Position numbers and translations under genes: made by a program. The notes under the pieces were generated by a model that was given only the letters and a program-made list of their open reading frames with translations, was not told where the DNA came from and made no database searches. DNA of 64,000 nt from Atherix ibis (lineage: Eukaryota > Arthropoda > Insecta > Diptera > Athericidae): positions 59,434,951 to 59,498,950 of the forward strand of contig OY282608.1 in the NCBI GenBank assembly GCA_958298945.1, read 5' to 3'. This document shows, piece after piece, positions 14,336 through 29,259 of this stretch (position 1 is the stretch's first letter; every line of letters starts with the position of its first letter).

Positions 14336-17300
14336 CAAACCAACAAGCCAACAAACCAACAAGCCAACAAACCAAAAAACGAACAAACCAACAAGCCAAC
14401 AAACCAACAAACCAACAAACCAACAAATAAACAAACGAACAAACCAACAAACCAACAAACGAACAAACCAACAAACGAACAAACCAACAAACTAACAAAC
14501 CAACAAACCAACAAACCAACAAACCGACAAACCAACAAACCAACAAACTAACAAGCCAACAAACCAAAAAACCAACAAACCAACAAACCAACAAACCAAC
14601 AAACGAACAAACCAACAAATCAACAAACCAACAAACCAACAAATCAACAAACCAACAAACCAACAAACGAACAAACCAATAAACGAACAAACCAACAAAC
14701 CAACAAACCAACAAACCAACAAACCAACAAGCCAACAAACCAACAAGCCAACAAAATAACAAACCAACAAACCAAGAAACCAACAAACCAACAAACCAAC
14801 AAGCCAACAAACCAACCACCAAACAAACCAACAAACCAACAAACCAACAAACCAACACACTAACAACCCAACAAACCAAAAAACCAACAAACCAACAAAC
14901 CAACAAACGAACAAACCAACAAACCAACAAACCAACAAACCAACAAACCAACAAACCAACAAACCAACAAACCAACAAACCAACAAACCAACAAACCAAC
15001 AAGCCAACAAGCCAACAAACCAACAAGCCAACAAACCAAAAAACGAACAAACCAACAAGCCAACAAGCCAACAAACAAACAAACCAACAAACGAACCAAC
15101 AAACCAACAAACCAACAAACCAACAAACCAACAAACCAACAAACAAACAAACCAACAAACCAACAAACCAACAAACCAACAAACCAACAAACGAACAAAC
15201 GAACAAACAAACAAACAAACAAACCAACAAACCAACAGACCAACAAACCAACAAACCAACAAACCAACAAACGAACAAACCAACAAACTAATAAACCAAC
15301 AAACAAATAAACCTACAAACCAACAAACCAACAAACCAACAAACCAACAAACCAACAACTTAACAAACCAACAAACCAACAAACCAACAAACCAACAAAC
15401 CAACAAGCCAACAAGCCAACAAACCAACAAGCCAACAAACCAAAAAACGAACAAACCAACAAGCCAACAAACCAACAAACCAACAAACCTACAAATAAAC
15501 AAACGAACAAACCAACAAACCAACAAACCAACAAACCAACAAACGAACAAACCAACAAACGAACAAACCAACAAACCAACAAACCAACAAACCAACAAAC
15601 CAACAAATTAACAAGCCAACAAACCAAAAAACCAACAAACCAACAAACCAACAAACCAACAAACGAACAAACCAACAAACCAACAAACCAACAAACTAAC
15701 AAACCAACAAACCAACAAACCAACAAACCAACAAGCCAACAAGCCAACAAACCAACAAACCAACAAACCAACAAACCAACAAACCAACAAACCAACAAAC
15801 CAACAAACCAACAAACCAACAAACCAACAAACCAACAAACCAACAAACCAACAAACCAACAAACCAACAAACCAACAAACCAACAAGCCAACAAGCCAAC
15901 AAACCAACAAGCCAACAAACCAAAAAACGAACAAACCAACAAGCCAACAAACCAGCAAACCAACAAACCAACAAATAAACAAGCGAACAAACCAACAAAC
16001 CAACAAACCAACAAACCAACAAACCAACAAACGAACAAACCAACAAACGAATAAACCAACAAACCAACAAACCAACAAACCAACAAACCAACAAACCAAC
16101 AAACCAACAAACTAACAAGCCAACAAACCAAAAAACCAACAAACCAACAAACCAACAAACCAACAAACGAACAAACCAACAAACCAACAAACCAACAAAC
16201 CAACAAACCAACAAACGAACAAACCAAAAAGCCAACAAACCAACAAACCAACAAACCAATAAATAAACAAACGAACAAACCAACAAACCAACAAACCAAC
16301 AAACCAACAAACGAACAAACCAACAAACGAACAAACCAACAAACGAACAAACCAACAAACCAACAAGCCAACAAGCCAACAAACCAACAAACCAACAAAC
16401 CATCAAACCAACAAACGAACAAACCAACAAACGAACAAACCAACAAACCAACAAACGAACAAACCAACAAACCAACAAGCCAACAAGCCAACAAACCAAC
16501 AAACCAACAAACCAACAAACCAACAAACCAACAAACCAACAAACCAACAAACCAACAAACCAACAAACCAACAAACCAACAAGCCAACAAGCCAACAAAC
16601 CAACAAACCAACAAACGAACAAACCAACAAACCAACAAGCCAACAAGCCAACAAACAAACAAACCAACAAACCAACAAACGAACAAACCAACAAACCAAC
16701 AAACGAACAAACCAACAAACCAACAAACCAACAAACTAACAAGCCAACAAACCAAAAAACCAACAAACCAACAAACCAACAAACCAACAAACCAACAAAC
16801 CAACAAACCAACAAACCAAAAAACCAACAAACCAACAAACCAACAAACCAACAAACGAACAAACCAACAAACGAACAAACCAACAAACCAACAAACCAAC
16901 AAACCAACAAACCAACAAGCCAACAAACCAACAAGCCAACAAACCAACAAACCAACAAACCAAGAAACCAACAAACCAACAAACCAACAAACCAACAAAC
17001 GAACAAACCAACAAACCAACAAACGAACAAACCAACAAACCAACAAGCCAACAAACAAACAAACCAACAAACGAACCAACAAACCAACAAACCAACAAAC
17101 CAACAAGCCAACAAGCCAACAAACCAACAAGCCAACAAACCAAAAAACGAACAAACCAACAAGCCAACAAGCCAACAAACAAACAAACCAACAAACGAAC
17201 CAACAAACCAACAAACCAACAAACCAACAAACCAACAAACCAACAAACAAACAAACCAACAAACCAACAAACCAACAAACCAACAAACCAACAAACGAAC

Positions 17301-20300
17301 AAACCAACAAACCAACAAACGAACAAACCAACAAACCAACAAACCAACAAACCAATTAACCAACAAACCAACAAACCAACAAACCAACAAACCAACAAAC
17401 CAACAAGCCAACAAGCCAACAAACCAACAAGCCAACAAACCAAAAAACGAACAAACCAACAAGCCAACAAGCCAACAAACAAACAAACCAACAAACGAAC
17501 CAACAAACCAACAAACCAACAAACCAACAAACCAACAAACCAACAAACAAACAAACCAACAAACCAACAAACCAACAAACCAGCAAACCAACAAACGAAC
17601 AAACGAACAAACGAACAAACAAACAAACAAACAAACCAACAAACCAACAGACCAACAAACCAACAAACCAACAAACCAACAAACGAACAAACCAACAAAC
17701 TAATAAACCAACAAACAAATAAACCTACAAACCAACAAACCAACAAACCAACAAACCAACAAACCAACAACTTAACAAACCAACAAACCAACAAACCAAC
17801 AAACCAATTAACCAACAAACCAACAAACCAACAAACCAACAAACCAACAAACCAACAAGCCAACAAGCCAACAAACCAACAAGCCAACAAACCAAAAAAC
17901 GAACAAACCAACAAGCCAACAAGCCAACAAACAAACAAACCAACAAACGAACCAACAAACCAACAAACCAACAAACCAACAAACCAACAAACCAACAAAC
18001 AAACAAACCAACAAACCAACAAACCAACAAACCAGCAAACCAACAAACGAACAAACGAACAAACAAACAAACAAACAAACCAACAAACCAACAGACCAAC
18101 AAACCAACAAACCAACAAACCAACAAACGAACAAACCAACAAACTAATAAACCAACAAACAAATAAACCTACAAACCAACAAACCAACAAACCAACAAAC
18201 CAACAAACCAACAACTTAACAAACCAACAAACCAACAAACCAACAAACCAACAAACCAACAAGCCAACAAGCCAACAAACCAACAAGCCAACAAACCAAA
18301 AAACGAACAAACCAACAAGCCAACAAACCAACAAACCAACAAACCTACAAATAAACAAACGAACAAACCAACAAACCAACAAACCAACAAACCAACAAAC
18401 GAACAAACCAACAAACGAACAAACCAACAAACCAACAAACCAACAAACCAACAAACCAACAAATTAACAAGCCAACAAACCAAAAAACCAACAAACCAAC
18501 AAACCAACAAACCAACAAACGAACAAACCAACAAACCAACAAACCAACAAACCAACAAACCAACAAACCAACAAACCAACAAACCAACAAGCCAACAAGC
18601 CAACAAACCAACAAACCAACAAACCAACAAACCAACAAACCAACAAACCAACAAACCAACAAACCAACAAACCAACAAACCAACAAACCAACAAACCAAC
18701 AAACCAACAAACCAACAAACCAACAAGCCAACAAGCCAACAAACCAACAAGCCAACAAACCAAAAAACGAACAAACCAACAAGCCAACAAACCAGCAAAC
18801 CAACAAACCAACAAATAAACAAGCGAACAAACCAACAAACCAACAAACCAACAAACCAACAAACCAACAAACGAACAAACCAACAAACGAATAAACCAAC
18901 AAACCAACAAACCAACAAACCAACAAACCAACAAACCAACAAACTAACAAGCCAACAAACCAAAAAACCAACAAACCAACAAACCAACAAACCAACAAAC
19001 GAACAAACCAACAAACCAACAAACCAACAAACCAACAAGCCAACAAACGAACAAACCAACAAACGAACAAACCAACAAACGAACAAACCAACAAACGAAC
19101 AAACCAACAAACCAACAAGCCAACAAGCCAACAAACAAACAAACCAACAAACCAACAAACCAACAAACCAACAAACCAACAAACCAACAAACCAACAAAC
19201 CAACAAGCCAACAAGCCAACAAACCAACAAACCAACAAACAAACAAACCAACAAACCAACAAGCCAACAAGCCAACAAACAAACAAACCAACAAACCAAC
19301 AAACGAACAAACCAACAAACCAACAAACGAACAAACCAACAAACCAACAAACTAACAAGCCAACAAACCAAAAAACCAACAAACCAACAAACCAACAAAC
19401 CAACAAACCAACAAACCAACAAACCAACAAACCAAAAAACCAACAAACCAACAAACCAACAAACCAACAAACGAACAAACCAACAAACGAACAAACCAAC
19501 AAACCAACAAACCAACAAACCAACAAACCAACAAGCCAACAAACCAACAAGCCAACAAACCAACAAACCAACAAACCAAGAAACCAACAAACCAACAAAC
19601 CAACAAACCAACAAACGAACAAACCAACAAACCAACAAACGAACAAACCAACAAACCAACAAGCCAACAAACAAACAAACCAACAAACGAACCAACAAAC
19701 CAACAAACCAACGAACCAACAAACCAACAAGCCAACAAGCCAACAAATCAACAAATCAACAAACCAACAAACCAACAAACCAACAAACCAACAAACCAAC
19801 AAGCCAACAAACGAACAAACCAACAAATAAACAAACCAACAAACCAACAAACCAACAAACCAACAAACCAACAAACCAACAAACCAACAAACCAACAAAC
19901 CAACAAACCAACAAACGAACAAACCAACAAACCAACAAGCCAACAAGCCAACAAACAAACAAACCAACAAACCAACAAACCAACAAACGAACAAACCAAC
20001 AAACCAACAAGCCAACAAACAAACAAACCAACAAACGAACCAACAAACCAACAAACCAACAAACCAACAAACCAACAAACCAACAAACCAACAAACCAAC
20101 AAACCAACAAACCAACAAACAAACAAACGAACAAACGAACAAACGAACAAACGAACAAACGAACAAACGAACAGACAAACAAACAAACAAACCAACAAAC
20201 TAACAAGCCAACAAGCCAACAAACCAACAAGCCAACAATCGAACAAACCAACAAACCAACAAACCAACAAACGAACAAACAAACAAACCAAAAAGCCCAC

Positions 20301-20420
20301 AAGCCAACAAGCCAACAAACCAACAAGCCAACAAACCAACAAACCAACAAACCAACAAACCAACAAACCAACAAACCAACAAACGAACAAACCAACAAAC
20401 CAATAAACCAACAAACAAAT
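14336..20420. repeat. Array domain 4: blocks marked by ACCTAC followed by ACTTAAC
   Basis: No gene. The pair ACCTAC then CTTAAC, 48 bases apart, occurs at 15,311/15,359, 17,723/17,771 and 18,167/18,215; in domain 2 the same pair at 7,715/7,771 is 56 apart, one unit longer. A block at about 15,290-16,250 is copied at 18,145-19,090 with an offset of 2,856 at ACCTAC and 2,840 at AAGCGAAC (15,981 and 18,821). Confidence 0.8.
17341..18250. repeat. Tandem duplication, period 444-452 bp
   Basis: AATTAAC at 17,354 recurs at 17,806, CAAAAAACG at 17,441 recurs at 17,893, and the AAGCC string at 17,461 recurs at 17,913, all 452 apart. ACCTAC (17,723, 18,167) and CTTAAC (17,771, 18,215) are 444 apart, so one 8-bp unit was lost between. 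444 and 452 are odd multiples of four, so the junction switches tetramer phase. Confidence 0.82.
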
Positions 20421-20660
20421 AAACCTACAAACCAACAAACCAACAAACCAACAAACCAACAAACCAACAATCCAACAAACCAACAAACCAACAAACCAAC
20501 AAACCAACAAACCAACAAACCAACAAACCAACAAATCAACAAACGAACAAACCAACAAATCAACAAACCAACAAACCAACAAACCAACAAACCAACAACC
20601 CAACAAACCAACAAACCAACAAACCAACAAACCAACAAACCAACAAGCCAACAAGCCAAC

Positions 20661-21220
20661 AAACCAACAAGCCAACAAACCAAAAAACGAACAAACCAAC
20701 AAGCCAACAAACAAACAAACCAACAAACCTACAAATAAACAAACGAACAAACCAACAAACCAACAAACCGACAAACCAACAAACCAACAAACCAACAAAC
20801 CAACAAACGAACAAACCAACAAACCAACAAACCAACAAGCCAACAAACCAACAAACCAACAAACTAACAAGCCAACAAACCAAAAAACCAACAAACCAAC
20901 AAACCAACAAACCAACAAACGAACAAACCAACAAACCAACAAACCAACAAACCAACAAAAAAACAAACCAACAAACCAACAAACCAACAAACCAACAAAC
21001 CAACAAACCAACAAGCTAACAAGCCAACAAACCAACAAACGAACAAACCAACAAGCCAACAAGCCAACAAACCAAAAAACCAACAAGCCAACAAACCAAC
21101 AAACCAACAAACCAACAAACGAACAAACCAACAAACGAGCAAACCAACAAACCAACAAACCAACAAACCAACATGCCAACAAACCAACAAGCCAACAAAC
21201 CAACAAACCAACAAACTAAG
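20661..21220. repeat. 560-bp tandem duplication, copy 1
   Basis: Markers include CAAAAAACG near 20,681, a CCTAC site at 20,728, a run of seven A in AACAAAAAAAC near 20,955, ACATGCC near 21,171 and ACTAAG near 21,215. All recur 556-560 bases later. The seven-A run is a rare variant, so sharing it is strong evidence of common descent. Confidence 0.85.
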
Positions 21221-21790
21221 AAACCAACAAACCAACAAACCAAAAAACGAACAAACCAACAAGCCAACAAACAAACAAACCAACAAACCTACAAATAAAC
21301 AAACGAACAAACCAACAAACCAACAAACCGACAAACCAACAAACCAACAAACCAACAAACCAACAAACGAACAAACCAACAAACCAACAAACCAACAAGC
21401 CAACAAACCAACAAACCAACAAACTAACAAGCCAACAAACCAAAAAACCAACAAACCAACAAACCAACAAACCAACAAACGAACAAACCAACAAACCAAC
21501 AAACCAACAAACCAACAAAAAAACAAACCAACAAACCAACAAACCAACAAACCAACAAACCAACAAACCAACAAGCCAACAAGCCAACAAACCAACAAAC
21601 AAACAAACCAACAAGCCAACAAGCCAACAAACCAAAAAACCAACAAGCCAACAAACCAACAAACCAACAAACCAACAAACGAACAACCAACAAACGAGCA
21701 AACCAAAAAACCAACAAACCAACATGCCAACAAACCAACAAGCCAACAAACCAACAAACCAACAAACTAAGAAACCAACAAACCAACAAA
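21221..21790. repeat. 560-bp tandem duplication, copy 2
   Basis: It repeats copy 1 in order. Visible differences are AAGCTAAC (21,014) against AAGCCAAC, GAAC (21,041) against AAAC (21,601), and a one-base loss near 21,686 in GAACAACC that shifts the phase for the rest of the copy. ACATGCC recurs near 21,722 and ACTAAG near 21,772. Confidence 0.85.
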
Positions 21791-24149
21791 CCAACAAACC
21801 AACAAACGAACAAACCAACAAACCAACAAACGAACAAACCAACAAACCAACAAGCCAACAAACAAACAAACCAATAAACTAACCAACAAACCAACAAACC
21901 AACGAACCAACAAACCAACAAGCCAACAAGCCAACAAATCAACAAACGAACAAACCAACAAACCAACAAACCAACAAACCAATAAGCCAACAAACGTACA
22001 AACCAACAAATAAACAAACCAAGAAACCAACAAACCAACAAACCAACAAACCAACAAACCAACAAACGAACAAACCAACAAACCAACAAGCCAACAAACA
22101 AACAAACCAACAAACGAACAAACAAACCAACAAACCAACAAACCAACAAACCAACAAACCAACAAACCAACAAACCATCAAACCAACAAACGAACAAACG
22201 AACAAACAAACAAACAAACAAACCAACAAACCAACAAACCAACAAACCAACAAACCAACAAGCTAACAAACCAAAAAACCAACAAACCAAAAAACCAACA
22301 AACCAACAAACCAACAAACGAACAAGCCAACAATCGAACAAACCAACAAAGCAACAACCCAACAAGCCAACAAACCAACAAGCCAACAAACGAACAAACC
22401 AACAAACAAACAAACCAACAAACCAACAAACCAACAAACCAACAAACAAACAAACCAACAAACCAAAAAGCCAACAAACAAACAAATCAACAAACAAACC
22501 AACAAACCAACAAACCAACAAACCAAGAAACCAACAAACCAACAAACCAACAAACCAACAAACCAACAAACCAACAAACCAACAAACCAACAAACCAACA
22601 AACGAACAAACGAACAAACCAACAAACAAACAAACCAACAAACCAACAAGCCAACAAGCCAACAAACCAACAAGCCAACAAACGAACAAACCAACAAACC
22701 AACAAACCAACAAACCAACAAACCAACAAACCAACAAACCAACAAACCAACAAACCAACAAACCAACAAACCAACAAACCAACAAACCAACAAACCAACA
22801 AGCCAACAAGCCAACAAACCAACAAACGAAGAAACCAACAAGCCAACAAGCCAACAAACCAAAAAACCAACAAGCCAACAAACCAACAAACCAACAAACC
22901 AACAAAAGAACAAACCAACAAACGAACAAACCAACAAACTAACAAACCAACAAACCAACAAGCCAACAAAGCAATAAGCCAACAAACCAACAAACCAACA
23001 AACCAAGAAACCAACAAACCAACAAACCAACAAACCAACAAACGAACAAACCAACAAACCAACACACGAACAAACCAACAAACCAACAAGCCAACAAACA
23101 AACAAACCAATAAACGAACCAACAAACCAACAAACCAACGAACCAACAAACCAACAAGCCAACAAGCCAACAAACGTACAAACCAACAAATAAACAAACC
23201 AACAAACCAACAAACCAACAAACCAACAAACCAACAAACCAACAAACCAACAAACGAACAAACCAACAAACCAACAAGGCAACAAACAAACAAACCAACA
23301 AACGAACCAACAAACGAACCAACAAACCAACAAACCAACAAACCAACAAACCAACAAACCAACAAACCAACAAACCAACAAACCAAGAAACCAACAAACC
23401 AACAAACGAACAAACGAACAAACGAACAAACAAACAAACAAACAAACCAACAAACCAACAAGCCAACAAGCCAACAAACCAACAAGCCAACAATCGAACA
23501 AACCAACAAAGCAACAAACCAACAAACCAACAAACCAACAAACCAACAAACAAACAAACCAACAAACCAACAAGCTAACAAACCAAAAAACCAATAAACC
23601 AAAAAACCAACAAACCAACAAACCAACAAACGAACAAGCCAACAATCGAACAAACCAACAAATCAACAACCCAACAAGCCAACAAACCAACAAGCCAACA
23701 AACGAACAAACCAACAAACAAACAAACCAACAAACCAACAAACCAACAAACCAACAAACCAACAAACGAACAAACCAACAAACCAAAAAGTCAACAAACA
23801 AACAAACCAACAAACAAACCAACAAACCAACAAACCAACAAACCAAGAAACCAACAAACCAACAAACCAACAAACCAACAAACCAACAAACCAACAAACC
23901 AACAAACCAACAAACCAACAACCGAACAAACGAACAAACCAACAAACAAACAAACCAACAAACTAACAAGCCAACAAGCCAACAAACCAACAAGCCAACA
24001 AACGAACAAACCAACAAACCAACAAACCAACAAACCAACAAACCAACAAACCAACAAACCAACAAACCAACAAACCAACAAACCAACAAACCAACAAACC
24101 AACAAACCAACAAACCAACAAACCAACAAACCAACAAACCAACAAACCA

Positions 24150-25620
24150 ACAAACCCACAAGCCAACAGACCAACAAACCAACAAACGAACAAACCAACA
24201 AACCAACAAACCAACAAACCAACAAACCAACAAACCAACAAACCAACAAACCAACAAGTCAACAAGCCAACAAACCAACAAGCCAACAATCGAACAAACC
24301 AACAAACCAACAAACAAACAAACCAACAAACCAACAAGCCCACAAGCCAACAAGCCAACAAGCCAACAAGCCAACAAACGAACAAACCAACAAACCACCA
24401 AACCAACAAGCCAACAAACCAACAAACCAACAAGCCAACAAACCAAAAAACCAACAAACTAATAAACCAACAAACCAACAAACCAACAAACCAACAAACC
24501 AACAAGCCAACAAACCAACAAACCACAAGCCAACAAGCCATCAAATGAACAAACCAACAAACAAACAAACCAACAAACCAACAAACCAACAAACCAACAA
24601 ACCAACAAAACAAAAAAACCAACAAACCAACAAACCAACAAACCAACAAACCAACAAGCCAACAAGCCAACAAACCAACAAACCGGCAAACAAAAAAAAC
24701 AACAAACCAATAAACCAAAAAGCCAACAAACCAACAAACCAACAAACCAAAAAACCAACAAACGAACAAACCAACAAACCAACAAACCAACAAACCAACA
24801 AAATAACAAACGAACCAACCAACAAACCAACAAACCAACAAACCAACAATTCAACAAACCAACAAACCAACAAGCCAACAAACCAAAAAACCAGTAAACC
24901 AACAAACCAACAAACCAACAAACGAACAAATCAACTAACCAACAAACCAACAAACCAACAAATAATCCAGCCAACAAGCCAACAAGCCAACAAACCAACA
25001 AACCAACAAACCAATAAGCCAAAAAGCCAACAAACCAAAAAACCAACAAGCCAACAAACCAACAAACCAACAAACCAACAAACGAACAAACCAACAAACC
25101 AACAAATTAACAAATTAACAAACCAACAAACCAACAAACCAACAAACCAACAAACCAACAAACCAACAAACCAACAAACCAACAAACCAACTAACCAACA
25201 AACCAACAAATCAACAAACCAACAAGCCAACAAGCCAACAAACCAACAAGCCAACAAACGAACAAACCAACAAGCCAACAAACCAACAAGCCAACAAGCC
25301 AACAAGCCAACAAACCAACAAGCCAACAAACCAACAAACCAACAAACCAACAAACCAACAAACCAACAAACCAACAAACCAACAAACCAACAAACGAACA
25401 AACCAACAAACCAATAAACCAACAAACAAATAAACCTACAAACCAACAAACCAACAAACCAACAATCCAACAAACCAACAAACCAACAAACCAACAAGCC
25501 AACAAACCAACAAACCAACAAACCAACAAACCAACAAACCAACAAACCAACAATCCAACAAACCAACAAACCAATAAACCAACAAACCAACAAACCAACA
25601 AACCAACAAACCAACAAGCC
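24150..25620. repeat. Displaced duplication, copy 1 (partner at about 27,445-28,900)
   Basis: ACCACC at 24,394, ATGAAC at 24,545 and ACCGGC at 24,682 each recur exactly 3,295 bases later. AAATTAAC at 25,104 recurs 3,287 later and ACCTAC at 25,434 recurs 3,279 later, losing one unit each time. The ATG at 24,545 opens a 290-codon plus-strand frame encoding only [12 protein letters not shown] repeats; I do not consider it a gene. Confidence 0.8.
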
Positions 25621-27444
25621 AACAATCCAATAAACCAACAAGCCAACAAACCAAAAAACCAACAAACCAACAAGCCAACAAACCAACAAACCAACAAACC
25701 AACAAACCAACAAACCAACAAACGAACAAACCAACAAACCAACAAACCAACAAACCAACAAACGAACAAACCAACAAACGAACAAACCAACAAGCCAACA
25801 ATACCAAGAAGCCAACAAACCAAAAAACCAACAAACCAACAAACCAACAAACCAACAAACCAACAAACCAACAAACCAACAAACCAACAAACCAACAAAC
25901 CAACAAACCAGCAAACCAACAAGCCAACAAACCAACAAACCAACATGCCACCAAGCCAACAAACCAAAAAACCAACAAACCAACAAATCAACAAACCAAC
26001 AAATCAACAAACCAACAAGCCAACAAACCAACAAGCCAACAAACCAACAAACCAACAAACCAACAAAGCAACAAACCGACAGGCCAACAAACCAAAAAAC
26101 CAACAAACCAATAAACCAATAAACCAACAAACCAACAAACTAACAAACCAACAAACCAACAAGCCAACAAACCAACAAACCACAAGCCATCAAACGAACA
26201 AACCAACAAACAAACAAACCAACAAACGAACAAACCAACAAACCAACAAACCAACAAACCAACAAACCAACAAACCAACAAACCAACTAACCAACAAACC
26301 AACAAACCAACAATCCAGCAAACCAACAAACCAACAAACCAACAAACCAACAAACCAACAAACCAACAAACCAACAAACCAACAAACCAACAAACCAACA
26401 AACCAACAAACCAACAAACCAACAAGCCAACAAGCCAACAAGCCAACAAACCAACAAACCGGTAAACCAAAAAACCAACAAACCAAGAAACGAACACACC
26501 AACAAACGAACCAACCAACAAACCCACAAACCAACAAACCAACAAACCAACAAACCAACAAACCAACAAGCCAACAAACCAAAAAACCAATAAACCAACA
26601 AACCAATAAACCAACAAACGAACAAATCAACTAACCAACAAACCAACAAACCAACAAACCAACAAGCCAACAAGCCAACAAACCAACAAGACAAAAAGCC
26701 AAAAAGCCAACAAACCAAAAACCCAACAAGCCAACAAACCAACAAACCAACAAACGAACAAACCAACAAAACAACATACCAACAAACCAACAAACCAACA
26801 AACTAACAATCCAACAAACCAACAAACCAACAAACCAACAAACCAACAAACCAACAAACCAACAAACCAACAAACCAACAAACCAACAAACCAACAAACC
26901 AACAAACCAACAAACCAACAAGCCAACAGACCAACAAACCAACAAACGAACAAACCAACAAACCAACAAACCAACAAACCAACAAACCAACAAACCAACA
27001 AACCAACAAACCAACAAGCCAACAAGCCAACAAACTAACAAGCCAACAAACGAAAAAACCAACAAACCAATAAGCCAACAAGACAACAAATCAACAAACC
27101 AACAAACCAACAAACCAACAAACGAACAAACCAACAAACCAATAAACCAACAAACAAATAAACCTACAAACCAACAAACCAACAAACCAACAAACCAACA
27201 AACCAACAAACCAAAAAACCAAAAAACCAACAAACCAACAAACCAACAAACCAACAAACCAACAAACCAGCAAACCAACAAGCCAACAAACCAACAAGCC
27301 AACAAACCAAAAAACCAACAAACCAACAAGCCAACAAACCAACAAACCAACAAACCAACAAACCAACAAACGAACAAACCAACAAACCAACAAACCAACA
27401 AACCAACAAACGAACAAACCAACAAACTAACAAGTCAACAAACA

Positions 27445-28900
27445 AAAAACCAACAAACCAACAAACGAACAAACCAACAAACCAACAGACAAACAAACCA
27501 ACAAACCAACAAACCAACAAACCAACAAACCAACAAACCAACAAACCAACAAACCAACAAACCAACAAACCGACAAACCAACAAACCAACAAACCAACAA
27601 ACCAACAAACCAACAAACCAACAAACCAACAAGCCAACAAGCCAACAAGCCAACAAGCCAACAAGCCAACAAACGAACAAACCAACAAACCACCAAACCA
27701 ACAAGCCAACAAACCAACAAACCAACAAGCCAACAAACCAAAAAACCAACAAACTAATAAACCAACAAACCAACAAACCAACAAACCAACAAACCAACAA
27801 GCCAACAAACCAACAAACCACAAGCCAACAAGCCATAAAATGAACAAACCAACAAACAAACAAACCAACAAACCAACAAACCAACAAACCAACAAACCAA
27901 CAAAACAAAAAAACCAACAAAGCAACAAACCAACAAACCAACAAACCAACAAGCCAACAAGCCAACCAACCAACAAACCGGCAAACCAAAAAAACAACAA
28001 ACCAATAAACCAAAAAGCCAACAAACCAACAAACCAACAAACCAAAAAACCAACAAACGAACAAACCAACAAACCAACAAACCAACAAAATAACAAACGA
28101 ACCAACCAACAAACCAACAAACCAACAAACCAACAATTCAACAAACCAACAAACCAACAAGCCAACAAACCAAAAAACCAATAAACCAACAAACCAACAA
28201 ACCAACAAACGAACAAATCAACTAACCAACAAACCAACAAACCAACAAACCAACCAGCCAACAAGCCAACAAACCAACAAACCAACAAACCAACAAGCCA
28301 AAAAGCCAAAAAACCAAAAAACCAACAAGCCAACAAACCAACAAACGAACAAACCAACAAACCAACAAACGAACAAACCAACAAACCATTAAATTAACAA
28401 ATTAACAAAGCAACAAAAGAACAAACCAACAAACCAACAAACCAACAAACCAACAAACCAACAAACCAACAAACCAACTAACCAACAAACCAACAAATCA
28501 ACAAACCAACAAGCCAACAAGCCAACAAACCAACAAGCCAACAAACGAACAAACCAACAAGCTAACAAACCAACAAGCCAACAAGCCAACAAGCCAACAA
28601 ACCAACAAGCCAACAAACCAACAAACCAACAAACCAACAAACCAACAAACCGACAAACCAACAAACCAACAAACGAACAAACCAACAAACCAATAAACCA
28701 ACAAACAAGTAAACCTACAAACCAACAAACCAACAAACCAACAATCCAACAAACCAACAAACCAACAAACCAACAAGCCAACAAACCAACAAACCAACAA
28801 ACCAACAAACCAACAAACCAACAAACCACCAAGCCAACAAACCAACAAACCAACAAACCAACAAACCAACAAACGAACAAACCAACAAACCAACAAACCA
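27445..28900. repeat. Displaced duplication, copy 2
   Basis: Partners sit at 27,689 (ACCACC), 27,840 (ATGAAC), 27,977 (ACCGGC), 28,391 (AAATTAAC) and 28,713 (ACCTAC, here preceded by AAGTAA instead of AAATAA). Its right part is also part of the 1,200-bp duplication, so one segment exists in three related copies. Confidence 0.8.
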
Positions 28901-29100
28901 ACAAAACAACAAACGAACAAACCAACAAACCAACAAACCAACAAATCAACTAACCAATAAACCAACAAACCAACAAACCAACAAGCCAACAAGCCAACAA
29001 GCCAACAAGCCAACAAACCAACAAACCAACAAACCAACAAGCCAAAAAGCCAACAAACCAAAAAACCAACAAGCCAACAAACCAACAAACCAACAAACCA
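28060..29100. repeat. 1,200-bp-period tandem duplication, copy 1
   Basis: Line-by-line comparison with 29,260-30,300 shows the same string at an offset of exactly 1,200 bases (150 units), including the rare pair AAATTAACAAATTAAC at 28,391 and the AAGTAAACC variant. The differences I found are GAAC against CAAC near 28,345, ACCGAC against ACCAAC near 28,651. Left and right of the block the register slips by a unit. Confidence 0.9.
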
Positions 29101-29259
29101 ACAAACGAACAAACCAACAAATTAACAAACCAACAAACCAACAAACCAACAAACCAACAAACCAAAAAACCAACAAACCAACAAACCAACAAACCAACAA
29201 ATCAACGAACCAACAAGCCAACAAGCCAACAAACCAACAAGCCAACAAACGAACAAACC

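Larger units (their letters stand above)
20421..24149. repeat. Array domain 5: irregular variants with AAGCTAAC and AATCGAAC
   Basis: No gene. It begins with an ACCTAC module at 20,423, preceded at 20,120-20,170 by a tight run of alternating GAAC and AAAC tetramers. AAGCTAAC followed by two close runs of six A occurs at 22,260 and 23,574, a pattern also found at 60,780. AATCGAAC occurs at 22,332, 23,492 and 23,644. The 560-bp tandem pair lies within. Confidence 0.78.

Noticed and set aside
24545..25417. A plus-strand frame with a true ATG, 290 codons of [12 protein letters not shown] repeats
   Set aside because: The ATG is a single-base variant of an AAACGAAC unit, and related copies at 26,195 and 34,489 have ACG. 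No promoter or unique coding sequence surrounds it. The same applies to the frames at 27,840 and 38,943.
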